DNA of 32,870 nt, from assembly GCA_014621425.1 (NCBI GenBank), contig JAANBB010000439.1, positions 1-32,870 on the forward strand, in the 5' to 3' direction. Positions 10,459 through 19,839 of this stretch are shown here, piece after piece; positions within the stretch are counted from its first letter, which is position 1, and each line of letters opens with the position of its first letter. The notes beneath the pieces are model-generated. The model saw nothing but the letters and a program-made list of their open reading frames with translations, was not told the DNA's origin and ran no database searches. The DNA is from Cylindrodendrum hubeiense. Its lineage: Eukaryota > Ascomycota > Sordariomycetes > Hypocreales > Nectriaceae. Position numbers and translations under genes: made by a program.

Positions 10459-11745
10459 GGCGTGTGCAGCGAAGACGATGACATGAAACTCGTGGAATCC
10501 CTGTTGATGGACTGGCTCCCTGCCGAAGCAGAGAAGTGACTATTTGGAGATATTAATGTTTGGCCTGTTGGCTTGAACCAAAGTCATCGGCGGCGGATCC
10601 CGAGAAGCCCAGTCTGGCTCAACCTGGGAGAACAATTCATGATTGAATCAGTGGTGTTGTGATATTCCACGAAAGAGACGAAAGGACAGCGAAGAGCTAT
10701 AGACTTGACCAGGATCGATTGAGCTGTTGGAAGGTGTAAACGGAACTCCAACTGTTGGTCTTAAGGGATATCCTAGCCCCACATTATTTAGAGGAGTGGA
10801 ATGAGAAAACTATCTACATCAAAAGGTCTCTGGCAGGATCAGACATTTGATTAAGATTAAAGGAGTTCTTAGTTGTTGGTTGTCGTGCATGTGGTATTAT
10901 CGGTGGAGTGCCGAATGGCTGGAATTAGCGATTTCTAAAGCTCTTACGTGAGTGCACCATGTTGGCTTCCGAGTCATAGCTGGCTAGGACATCATTATAC
11001 TACAGGCTGCAAACTGGGGTTATAATCATTTATTTTCGTGGCCCTATGATCTACAAAGTAAGATGGCATCCCAAGCCTGAGACCAAGATATATCGCTATG
11101 ACATTGCGAATAGCTACCCGCCGTCAGCAGGCATGTACTATGATGTACCAATCATCAAAGGCTACTGTACCTCTGACGCTACCGACACCAAGGATGTGGT
11201 TAGCAAATGTCTAGACGGGATCAAAGACTTTCCCACGCAAATCGACAAAGTCTTGATTAACCTACAGCTCACCGGCTACATTGGCGATGACCTGGATCTA
11301 ATGGACCCTCTATCGCTACCCATCCTTATACTTACCTCTGCGACTGAGAACATAGGTACGGGCATTCAGATCACAGACAAGGTCGCCGAGGAAGAGCGCA
11401 GGGATTTAATTCTGGCGTTCCTCAGCGCCATCTTCCTGATAATACTGGTCGTCGGCGAGGGCGTCAGCAGTGTAGCGGAGCTGGCCGACATCAGGACCGG
11501 CATCGTACTCCTCGGTGCCACTGACAACTTGGTTGTCGATATTTACATCATTGTAGTTGATCCCAAAAACGCGCCCATGGTCATCTACGGCCTGGTTCCC
11601 TTCGCTGGCCATCAGCGATGTTGCTGCTATTGACAAGGCTTCTAACTTGCGCCGTGAGATGGAAGAGGCTGATGTGTCAAGCTGGGTGATCGGGTCAAGG
11701 GAAGAATGTACATTATTGACAAGCTTAAGGGTGCCTGCAAGGTAG
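10459..11745 (+). pseudogene. Decayed C-terminal part of a large chitinase-like (GH18-associated) fungal protein
   Basis: Coherent protein-like sequence appears in successive frames: 10459-10659 (with an internal TGA at 10537), 10662-10736, 10736-10801, then a long open frame 11046-11633, then a shifted frame from about 11600 to 11745. Readable blocks include LFGDINVWPVGLN, HERDERTAKSYRLDQDRLSC, TPTVGLKGYPSPTLF, GYIGDDLDLMD, a hydrophobic segment LILAFLSAIFLIIL, VDPKNAPMVIYGLV and, after the last shift, AISDVAAIDKASNLRR. From memory this order resembles the region that follows the catalytic GH18 module in large secreted chitinase-like proteins of ascomycetes; the catalytic and LysM modules themselves are not seen. 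A possible intron (10948 GTGAGT to 11005 TACAG) remains. Several stops and frame changes mean that it cannot make a full protein. An alternative is a short surviving gene limited to 11046-11633, which I think less likely. Family assignment is from recall and needs a database search. Confidence 0.5.
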
Positions 11746-12058
11746 CCCTGGCTTGAAGACATATGATGATTGGAGAGTTGAGCAGAATGATGGCATCTTA
11801 TCGCTGCCTTATCATTGTGGTCTTGTTGTGAGTGTCTTGGACCAGCCGAGCCCCATATCGTTTTGCCCCCGCCTGTGAAAGAAGATATCAAGTTTAGATT
11901 GATTCCTGCAATTTTTGGGGGTGTGACGGATATAGTGCGACCGGGTCGAGGGGTCAAAAGGCGAGGAAGTGATCGAATCATGGGTCGGATCGTGGGGTGA
12001 TTGTGGAGGGCCGGGGCACCCCATCAAACCAGGGTTGTCCACGCGTACCGAGTAATAT
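11746..12058. other. Intergenic region upstream of the 2EXR gene
   Basis: About 310 bp between the end of the relic and the first possible start of the 2EXR gene. A minus-strand open frame crosses it (11406-11981) but is antisense to the relic and has no recognisable feature. The promoter of the 2EXR gene should lie here; I see no specific element that I can name. Confidence 0.4.
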
Positions 12059-13054
12059 ATGTCTGGGTTAACAGGACAAGAGAATACGCGAGTACCGTCA
12101 CTCTCATATTTTTCGATGGCCGTGAACATGTCCTCAAACTTCCCAGCATTCTGCGACCTGCCGCCAGAGCTTCGGTCGATGGTATGGGTGTACGCCCTGC
12201 CAGGACCGCGGGTCTTCGAAATACTCGACACACCTCAATCTAATCTCAATACCCCGGCCCAAGATGGCCTCACATTCGCTAACAGCTGCCACGAGGCGCC
12301 GCCTTCCCTGGCAGCCGTGTGCCAAGAATCGCGAGCTCTCGTACTCCGCTCCTACAAGCCGTTGACGTTATCCCACACCACAAAATACATCGACCCTTCG
12401 CGGGACATCATCCTGCTTGAGCCGTATCTACTCATTAGGCGGCTTCTCCGTGCGCTCCACTTTCTGGCCCAAATACCCCCCATGAGAGATCATATTAGCC
12501 AAGTCGCACTTGGGACGTCGTATGGATTTAGCACGGGGATCTTCCATCCCATCACCAGCGGAAAAGTGTCGAGGAACAACATCAAGATGCTTCTTGTGAA
12601 ACTGTCGAGATTTCCCCGCCTCAAGAAGGTCCTGTTCATTATCCACGAGGAGTTCCAATTCACTAGCCCGAAGCTCGCATCCCCAGATTGCTTGTTTGGG
12701 TTGCAATTATTCCACCACAGCTACTCTCGTAAATTCGACGGCGAGCCTAGAACGAATCAGCACCACCGGTGGCGCTTCCATCAAAATGATCTCCGGTTTT
12801 ATCCACTGAAAGTCGAAGACACTAAAGATGACGAGCCTGACGTGGACGAGTTTGAGGGCGAGTTTGAGGATGAAGATGAGGACGAGGAGCGTGATCGCAG
12901 ACCGACGAATGAGGATTGGAGGCGCTTTAGGAAACGCTTCTTGAAGGCCGTTTTTATGTCTGGAGAGAGGAGGCCATGTGCTGAGAGGCGGTCGAAGCCG
13001 CCAACATTGAAGATTGAAGGCGCGAATTTGCTCTGGAGATACCTTTCATACTGA
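12059..13054 (+). CDS. 2EXR domain-containing protein
   Basis: This is a single open frame of 331 residues without introns. The N-terminal part carries the 2EXR signature: a hydrophobic FPAF followed by CDLPPELRSMVWVYALPGPRVFE (in two parts FPAFCDLPPELR and MVWVYALPGPRVFE), then PPSLAAVCQESRALVL and the short strand motif YIDPSRDIILLEP. This family is widespread and expanded in filamentous ascomycetes, and its biochemical role is not known. The C-terminal third has a strongly acidic stretch (EFEGEFEDEDEDEERD, about 254-271) followed by basic sequence. The start could be the ATG at 12059, 12116 or 12128; the domain begins just after the last of these, so the shorter forms are quite possible. 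Confidence 0.85.
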   Translation: MSGLTGQENTRVPSLSYFSMAVNMSSNFPAFCDLPPELRSMVWVYALPGPRVFEILDTPQSNLNTPAQDGLTFANSCHEAPPSLAAVCQESRALVLRSYKPLTLSHTTKYIDPSRDIILLEPYLLIRRLLRALHFLAQIPPMRDHISQVALGTSYGFSTGIFHPITSGKVSRNNIKMLLVKLSRFPRLKKVLFIIHEEFQFTSPKLASPDCLFGLQLFHHSYSRKFDGEPRTNQHHRWRFHQNDLRFYPLKVEDTKDDEPDVDEFEGEFEDEDEDEERDRRPTNEDWRRFRKRFLKAVFMSGERRPCAERRSKPPTLKIEGANLLWRYLSY

Positions 13055-14101
13055 GACCCTATTTACTATGTCATCGATGCGATACATCCATCACTTCTGA
13101 GGTTACCCCCAGTTATTTTGTGATGACCGAATTAGGCTTGACTGCTCCACAACGGAGAAGAAGGGACGGGGTGGATAAGACATTGGCACTTGATCTGTGA
13201 TCGTGTCTGATAAGTTAGACCCGACGCAAAACCTACAACACCAGGACATATACGGTCTTCCAACCCATTTGGTCATTTCTGGAGGCAGATACGAGTCAAC
13301 AGCGGCAGAAGCAAAAAAAGGAAACCACATGGAACAATCGCCAAATCGAGAAACCCCATGGCGATATCATGTCCCCTAGTTGTTCCTTTGTTCCTTTGTT
13401 CCGTGGTTCCTTGCTGTTCCTGCATCCCATGCGACAGTGGCAGCAAAGTGGGCCACGCACCATCGCCAATCCCGGCAGATGAACCGACTAAGGTTCTGGA
13501 GAAACAACTCTAACGAGGATCGAGATGCTCTTGCGTGAGATCTAGCTAAATGCCGACACGCTGGCAGTTGACGCAGGAGTTTAATTCGACAAGGCTGAAG
13601 GCTAATGCCAAATATGCATGCCATTAACCACTACGTAGTACTCCGTCAGCCCGCACCCTTTCTCACTGTAGAACAGCGCAGAGACGAGGCCCAAGGCCTG
13701 GATTTGTGGCGTGAGATGGCCTGGCAGCCCTGTCCGCAATCAGTCTAGACGCGTGATCTCATGCGCGGAACTTCGCTGTCCAATCAGCGCCAGGCCGCGC
13801 CTCCATCATGCCTCTTGGACATCGTCTGTGGGCAATGCTGAAGAGGAGGGGCCTTGACATGTCGAGTTCCGTTCGCCATGCACACATACAGCGGTCCGGC
13901 ATACCAATGCCGACTCCGATGCCGACACCAAGACTTCCAGCACGCTCTGAGGCTCCTCGTGGCGGGTATCCAAGTTGCGGCGGCTGACATTGCCGTTTGT
14001 GCGCCGACAAAGCAAAGACTACTACGTATTAGAACTGCTGAACTACTGAACTACTGAACCAGGCTCAGACTCAAAGCAGAGGCTCACCCTCGCCCCGCGA
14101 C
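13055..14101. other. Intergenic region between the 2EXR and Clr5-domain genes
   Basis: This 1-kb stretch has no supportable gene. Small overlapping minus-strand frames around 13759-14015 share the same DNA in several frames and show no domain. Two small repeats are visible: TTTGTTCC-type units at 13379-13420 and a CTACTGAAC tandem just before the Clr5 gene. The Clr5-gene promoter and 5' leader should lie in the right half. Confidence 0.5.
14036..14060 (+). repeat. 9-bp tandem repeat in the probable leader of the Clr5 gene
   Basis: Units of CTACTGAAC/CTGCTGAAC are repeated about three times in a row ending near 14060, some 40 bp before the ATG of the Clr5-domain gene. It probably lies in the promoter or 5' UTR. 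No function can be read from it. Confidence 0.7.
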
Positions 14102-15660
14102 ATGATGACCGCACTGCCAATCCTGGCGCCCCGGCTCCCGGGCTGCCCTCCCGCTTTGGACGACAGATCTTACACTAAGGAACATACCGAGGACGAGTGG
14201 GAGTCAATGAGAGACCTCATCAAGACCCTGTACATTCGCGACAACCGCAAGCTGAATGAGACCATGGCCATCCTGCAGGCCAGGCATGGATTCGCCGCGA
14301 CGTGAGTCCCTTCTTCCCCCCCCTCCCCTCCCCTCTCATATAACTTGACGAGGGCCCGGCTAATTGGCCTCTCCGCAGAGAACAAATGTTTAAGAAACGT
14401 TTAAAGAAGTGGAACCTGAGAAAGCGAACATATCGCAGGAGCCCGTCAGATTCTACCGCTTCCACTCCCACCACTCAGACCGCAGAGTCGCCGGATGTCG
14501 TCAGCCCGACTGATGGGCACCATGTATTAGAGAAGCAGAGCCCACACCAGGCCAAGGTGTCTATGGACCTGGTCCGTCCATCAAATACCGGACAGTATGC
14601 AAATCTTGAGCTTGTTCTTGGCAATGTCTTTTCTTGGAGCCAAGCCAAGCTGGACTCTCACCACGTCACCTCAGATCCCATGTCTAAATATCTCGCGAAC
14701 CCGAACCACCCCCCTATTCAAGACAGCCGTACCATGTATCGGACCTTTGAGCTCGTTTTCGATCTGTGGTTCCACGGGAAAGGGAACCTGGCTGGCATAG
14801 CGGCACGAAGGGGTTTCTATGTCCTGGAATACGTTTTGACCGACGACCACCCCGACCTGGTCTGGCACTTTTTAGATACCATCTATGATATGGTAGATAG
14901 AGGTCACCTCCAGCTTCTCAGCATGTTTCTGGACCATGCCACTGTACTGGCGCAACAACAGCTTCCTGCACAGCATCCACTCGTCCGAATTCTCCAACAA
15001 CTGAGAAAGTGTGATTACCAGACCGACCAAGGACGGAAGTTCGTGTGCCATCTTTTACGCCTGGCATGGCTACGAAATGTGGACCTCCTGGCCGAGAATA
15101 TCCCCTCATCAGGTACTCAACGCCTCTGGCTTTATGAGCAATTAATATGGGACGGGCGAACTCGGTTGCGGAAAGGGAGTGACTTGGCCAGGAGGAGAGA
15201 GATTATGAACAACGCCCTCGAAGCAATGGCAGAATCTGAACAACACGCGGCCACTGAGGATGAATCGGACCAGTTGCGCATTGATGCGTTGAGGCTTGAG
15301 TTTACTCAGATGGATCTTGGCGACAAGGTCAAGGCGGAGCAGTTGGCGATCAACTTACTGAGCCGAACGAGTTCCAATCAATCATCCAGATCAAGTGACA
15401 GGTTCCATGCATATGCCCGCAAGATGTTGGCACGAGTTCATCAGGACAGGCAAGAATGGGACACGGCGGAGGAGAACTTACGATTGGCCGTCAGCAAACG
15501 CGAGGCCGCGCACGGCACCAACAACAACTTGCGGGTGATTCGAGATCTATGGGTACTTGCTGCTCACTTCCAAAAAGCTGGCCGACAGGAAGATGCAGAC
15601 GCAATCACTGCAGACGCACTTTTGAGAGCCCAAAAATACTTAGAAAGCGGTCTTGGATAA
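14102..15660 (+). CDS. Clr5-domain protein with a helical C-terminal region
   Basis: Two exons are proposed, 14102-14301 and 14379-15660, separated by a 77-bp GTGAGT...CAG intron, giving 493 residues. Residues 25-85 match the Clr5 domain: an acidic/Trp start (EDEWESMRDLIKTLY), a repeated-helix section (LNETMAILQARHGF) and a basic end that straddles the intron (KKRLKKWNLRK). Such domains occur at the N-terminus of many fungal proteins; the name comes from a fission yeast silencing factor, and DNA or chromatin binding is suspected but not shown. The rest is helical. Residues near 390-490 look like two or three tetratricopeptide-like helix pairs (for example RVHQDRQEWDTAEENLRLAV). It is a plausible regulatory protein; the target is unknown. 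The splice choice is firm, because it restores the Clr5 motif across the junction. Confidence 0.85.
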
Positions 15661-16396
15661 CAGCGATAGAAGAGCCGACATGTGGGAGGTTTTACTTTTA
15701 TTTTTATACAGCGGGCAATGGGTTAGCACATACGGCTGAGTGCATCAGGGCGACGAGGGCTTGAAAATACCACGAATGCATATCACGGCTTATTGTTTTT
15801 AGAGTATTACTATTCGCACACTTTCATGTTGCCATTCGCACACATCCGTGTACAACTGTTTCAAAAGATAATTACCAGTAATGTACCGAATATAACATTT
15901 GAGCAGGGGAAATCCAGGAAGGCTAATTACTCGCATTTATTTATCCTAATACTACACTTTATTTTAGTTGTTTATTCCCTAATGTTAAAAAGTTGCCTTT
16001 AGGTTAGGGATGCGCATGATGTAGCAAAGATTTAGGTGCTAAAATTGTATCTGTGTGCGAATATCAACCTGCATGTGTGCAAATAGCAATAGTCTTTGTC
16101 ATTAATTAAATGCAAGACATCATGTTCCCGTTCTTATAGATAAACAAGATAGCACATGATGTTGTGGCAGTCATGTGCGTGCTCTGTCATGAGCCAGTCC
16201 CACCTCGACCGTGGTGTAGTTGCCTAGCCACAGCACCGCCACAATGACGTTGACACTTGTCCCGCGTCTCCAGATCTACAACGAGCTTGGTTATCGGCCA
16301 TTTCTCTGTCCTGTAACTCGATTTTACATACCATTTTCGTTTACGGCAGAGTCTTGCTTCCCTTTCCAGTCCTTCTTACCAACTTGCAGAGTCACC
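15661..16396. other. Intergenic region containing an AT-rich insertion-like element
   Basis: This stretch separates the Clr5-domain and J-domain genes. Its middle third is far more AT-rich than the surroundings and is bounded by inverted repeats (see 15801-16095). The right part, 16100-16396, should include the J-domain gene promoter and leader. No gene is supported. Confidence 0.5.
15801..16095. mobile_element. MITE-like AT-rich element with terminal inverted repeats
   Basis: The left end reads AGAGTATTACTATTCGCACA and the right end, read on the other strand, AGACTATTGCTATTTGCACA, so 17 of 20 positions match. The similarity resumes inside both ends, with GTTG and ATTCGCACACA in the same order, giving arms of about 45-50 bp with mismatches. 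The interior (about 200 bp) is AT-rich and has no open frame. This is the build of a non-autonomous DNA transposon (MITE). A clear target-site duplication is not visible, so the exact ends are uncertain and an old or mutated copy is likely. Confidence 0.55.
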
Positions 16397-17268
16397 ATGA
16401 ATTCCGGGCCCCCTCCCGACTATTGTATGGTTCCGTTGTGATTACCCCACCACTTGCGACACACATTGTTGCTAATGCGCATATCTCCAGATGCTATCCT
16501 TGAGGTGTCGGATTCGGCGACGACGCAGCAGATCAGGGATGCTTACAAGCGGTATGCTTCACAACTCGTGCTACTAGTAATGTCTAACACCCAGGATCCA
16601 GCGCCGCCCTAAAGACGCACCCGGATCGCGTCACCACCGACTCTCCAGATCGAAGCGAACGGACCCGCAAGTTCCAGCTTGTCAACGATGCCTATTTCAC
16701 CTTGTCGGATACCACCCGCCGTCGCGAGTATGACGCACAGCGCCGGCTATTCAACACGAGCACGCCAGCCGACCCCTTCGACTCCGATGCTGAGACCGAG
16801 GTGCCGCCTGAGGCGGGCCAGAACCCTTACTCGTGGGCGTGGAACTTCTTCACCAAGAACGCCAGCGGCGGAGCTCCCCAGCCAGAGCGTGAGCAGACAG
16901 AAAACGCACAATTCAGCGATGTTTTTGAGGAGATGATGCGCGAGGAGGGCATGGCAGAGGGAGAGGCTAACCGCCCAACGGGCAAGTTCTGGGGCATGCT
17001 TGGAGGCATGAGCGGAGGGGCGCTCGGTTTCATCGTCGCCAACGTACCAGGTATGGTGGCCGGCGCTGTGGCTGGAAACAGACTCGGAGCTGTAAGGGAT
17101 GCTAAGGGCAAGAGTGTGTACGCGGTGTTCCAGGTGAGTTTCATGGTATCTAACAGATCGAGTGCCAACGGAGAGCTAACAGTTGGGCAGGAACTTCCTC
17201 AGGACGACAGGGCCAGGTTGCTCAGCCAGCTAGCGGCGAAGGTATTCAGCCATGCTGTTGGGATTTGA
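16397..17268 (+). CDS. J-domain (DnaJ/Hsp40-like) protein with a glycine-rich hydrophobic region
   Basis: Four exons are proposed: 16397-16424, 16491-16551, 16602-17133 and 17191-17268, encoding 232 residues. Residues 8-75 form a J domain: DYYAILEVS, AYKR, the HPD tripeptide (THPDRV, needed to stimulate Hsp70 ATPase), then FQLVNDAYFTLSDTTRRREY. After an acidic/disordered part comes a Gly/Ala-rich hydrophobic stretch (about 153-190: WGMLGGMSGGALGFIVANV and GMVAGAVAGNRLG) that could insert in a membrane or act as a glycine zipper. It would act as a co-chaperone that recruits Hsp70 to a particular site, possibly a membrane. Intron 2's acceptor is the second of two close CAGs (16601); only this one keeps the J domain in frame. 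Intron 3 is a multiple of three. An in-frame ATG at 16244 could add 51 residues, but the J domain usually starts close to the N-terminus, so I prefer 16397. Confidence 0.88.
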
Positions 17269-17597
17269 AGCTGAATAATCAGTACGAAGCACATGGTTCT
17301 ATAGGATACCAAGGAGTCTCTGGAGTTGTGAGGTTACAGCACATTTTTGATCTTGCAGTGTTATTGCTTTTACGAATGGTTTAGCGAGAATATGCAACGT
17401 ATTAATTCCTACTATACGACAGGAAGCCTTGTTTGTCCAATTATTTCAGGCCCCAACCTTGTGCATTCCATGTACTTGAATTCATCTTCTGGTTTCGTTT
17501 TGAGAGGCTTTGGTGATGTGGGCGTGTAGTGTAGGGTAAGTAAGTTGATATTCCCCTCAGCCTAACCAACAACCACAGAACATATGATCTCTCGGTA

Positions 17598-19277
17598 TTA
17601 CTTTGGTCCATCAAGCGACGGAAATAGCGATGAACCATATGCATCGAGAAAGACTCCAGGGAACTTCTGATGCCATATGAAGTGTCTCAGGATTGCCGCT
17701 AGTTCGAAAGGCCCGTTGATATTCGCAGCCTGGAGCGTTCTAGATAACTCGGTCGAAAACACGTCCCAATTTTCGCCTGTTTCGTAGGCCGCAGCTGATC
17801 CGATTACAAGACACCATATAAGGCCATGTTGAAATTCCGGGCGGCTGCTAAGGATATGAATCTTGGCGTCTAGCTGCTTGCGGAGTCTTCGAACGATGAT
17901 ACGGGGGAGAAGACCTGGAGGCGGAACTCCTCGGACGATGGCGTAGTATGCTACATGAGCTGCTGTTACAAGAATTCTTCCCAAGTCCGATAGAGTGTCG
18001 CCTCCTATTGCGTCGGCAAGGAAATGATCGACTGCGTTGATCATGATGCGGAAATCATGCGGTGGAACCTCATCGGACTCCAACGCGTATTGGCCTTGTC
18101 GCACAAGCGAAAAGCAGAACCTAACGGTCGCATCATCGGAATTCCTTTCAAATACTTTCAAATGAGATAGACTTGGTTGTTCCGCAGCAGTGAGGACGTT
18201 GAGTGGTAGTAAAACCAAGTCGAGAGGCATAACTATCGGAAGCAATGGCCTCATGCCTAGCCCGTTTGCTGCCTGAATATCCGACCTGAACCCGTTAGAT
18301 TGTAATTGGTGCCGAGACTGTCTTGTAGCTCACCAGTTCATGGCTCTCGCCACATTGACGTTGCTCCGGATCTCGTTGTACCCACCGGCCCATGCCTTGA
18401 CGAACATGTCCAACCCTTGAAGATGAAGACGAGCGACAGCGAAGTTTCCCTCGACCCCCTGGTTTGCAATCAGCTATACGTCATGGCTGTAACTCTGAAA
18501 CCAAACCGACCTCAGTATTGGCGAGGTTAGCGATGACTCCGACTAAGGCCATGACATTGTTGCCTTTACTCAACCCCTCCTGGACTCCCCGGAGAGCTAG
18601 TCCCTTTTGTCGATATCCCTCATGGACGATTCTCTTTGCGCTGGGGACAAGAATGGACCATGTTGCCGCCGCCAGACTCAATGTTGAGTGCATGACAAGG
18701 GAATCTGAAAGAGCGTAGTCCCACCATTGCTTCTGAATACCCGCGATGGGAACGGGAAGATTGAAGCGAGAAACAACTAGGTAGTCAGTGCCGATAACGT
18801 AGGGCAATGCGGCGACCTACAGAACTTGGCCAATTTCTCGACATCGTCAGTCAGGGGGACCGGAAATGTGCTGAACGGGTCAGTTCTTCCTTGACTGGGA
18901 GACTTGACCAGCTGCATTCCAGAACCGAGAATCGAAGGATCGACACCTCTCGCATCAAGTATCACATTGTTTCGCAAGGCTATCGAATCTCTGGTCCTTG
19001 CTACTTGTGTTGTGGCAAGCTCAACACTCTTCGGTTGTGACGACTGTACCTTGACCCCCGCTTTGGCCGTCTTCTTGTGCTTTGTTACCTCATCTGAGAG
19101 CCTGAGCCGGCCCTTGAGTGAATCTTTCTGTCGTACAGTAAGTTGGGAGTCCGCAGACCCGTTCGAAACTGCAGCTTGGCTTTTGCGTTGAAGACCACTT
19201 TTTACGGCATGACTTCTGACGGCTGCTGATGGCCGCTGGTAGGAACCATCTGACACCACGAACTCAAACTCCGGCAT
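17598..19277 (-). CDS. Fungal-specific transcription factor-like protein without a visible zinc cluster
   Basis: Four exons are proposed: 19277-18821, 18776-18511, 18458-18334 and 18285-17598, encoding 511 residues. The N-terminus (MPEFEFVVSDGSYQRPSAAV, then RSHAVKSGLQRK) resembles a recurrent opening of fungal regulators, followed by basic, disordered sequence. From about residue 150 the helical part matches the fungal-specific transcription factor region (WWDYALSDSLVMHSTLSLAA, ANTE, GNFAVARLHLQGLDMFV, a proline-bounded C-terminal helix bundle). No Cys6 zinc cluster is present in the predicted protein, so DNA binding is not assured. The introns are short (44, 52 and 48 bp). The second uses GTCGGT as donor, which is weak, but it gives the expected ANTE/GVEGNF junction. 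The start is the only ATG before the conserved-looking opening. It converges with the J-domain gene, with 329 bp between the stops; I see nothing but probable 3' ends between them. Confidence 0.78.
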
Positions 19278-19839
19278 GGCGAGGAATCCCAACCGGGGAA
19301 TGTGACTTTACAAGACGGCATTTCAGAAGCACTCAAATAGGAATTCACGATGCGGTTGAGAGATACATTTTGATGTACTTAGTCAGCGCTAGCTTGTACG
19401 TTTACTGGACAGATGATCGTATCGTCCCTGCAATGGGTAGCACCCTGGCAATATTGGCCAACACGAAGATATGCCTTTTCTAACTACCAAGTCAATATCA
19501 CAGAGTACCAAGTTTCGCAATAATTAGCGCGACCTTGCAGGAAAGTCTTCATGAGAGACAAAGTAGGTGTCCTCATTTATGTCACAAACACTAAAAGCGC
19601 CCATACAAGCGCCTAGAACGAATGGTCTTGGCAACGTGTCAATATTCATGCCAAGATGGTTGAATCGCCATGAAGAAATTCACGTACATTTTGTTTGGCC
19701 CAAAACTCATAATATTCCACGTCGTACCCTGCACTCAAAGCTCTCTGATCTACAGGAAAGGGACGTCTTTTGCCTGTGGAAAAGGTATCGTAATTTCTTC
19801 CAGAACATTAATTCCCAGTCTATCCCACGCCTACATAAC
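19278..19839. other. Intergenic region, transcription-factor promoter side / Sm B 3' side
   Basis: This 560-bp stretch lies upstream of the transcription-factor-like gene and downstream of the Sm B stop. Both genes are on the minus strand. Open frames crossing it on the plus strand are short or antisense shadows of the Sm B tail. No RNA gene or repeat stands out. Confidence 0.45.
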
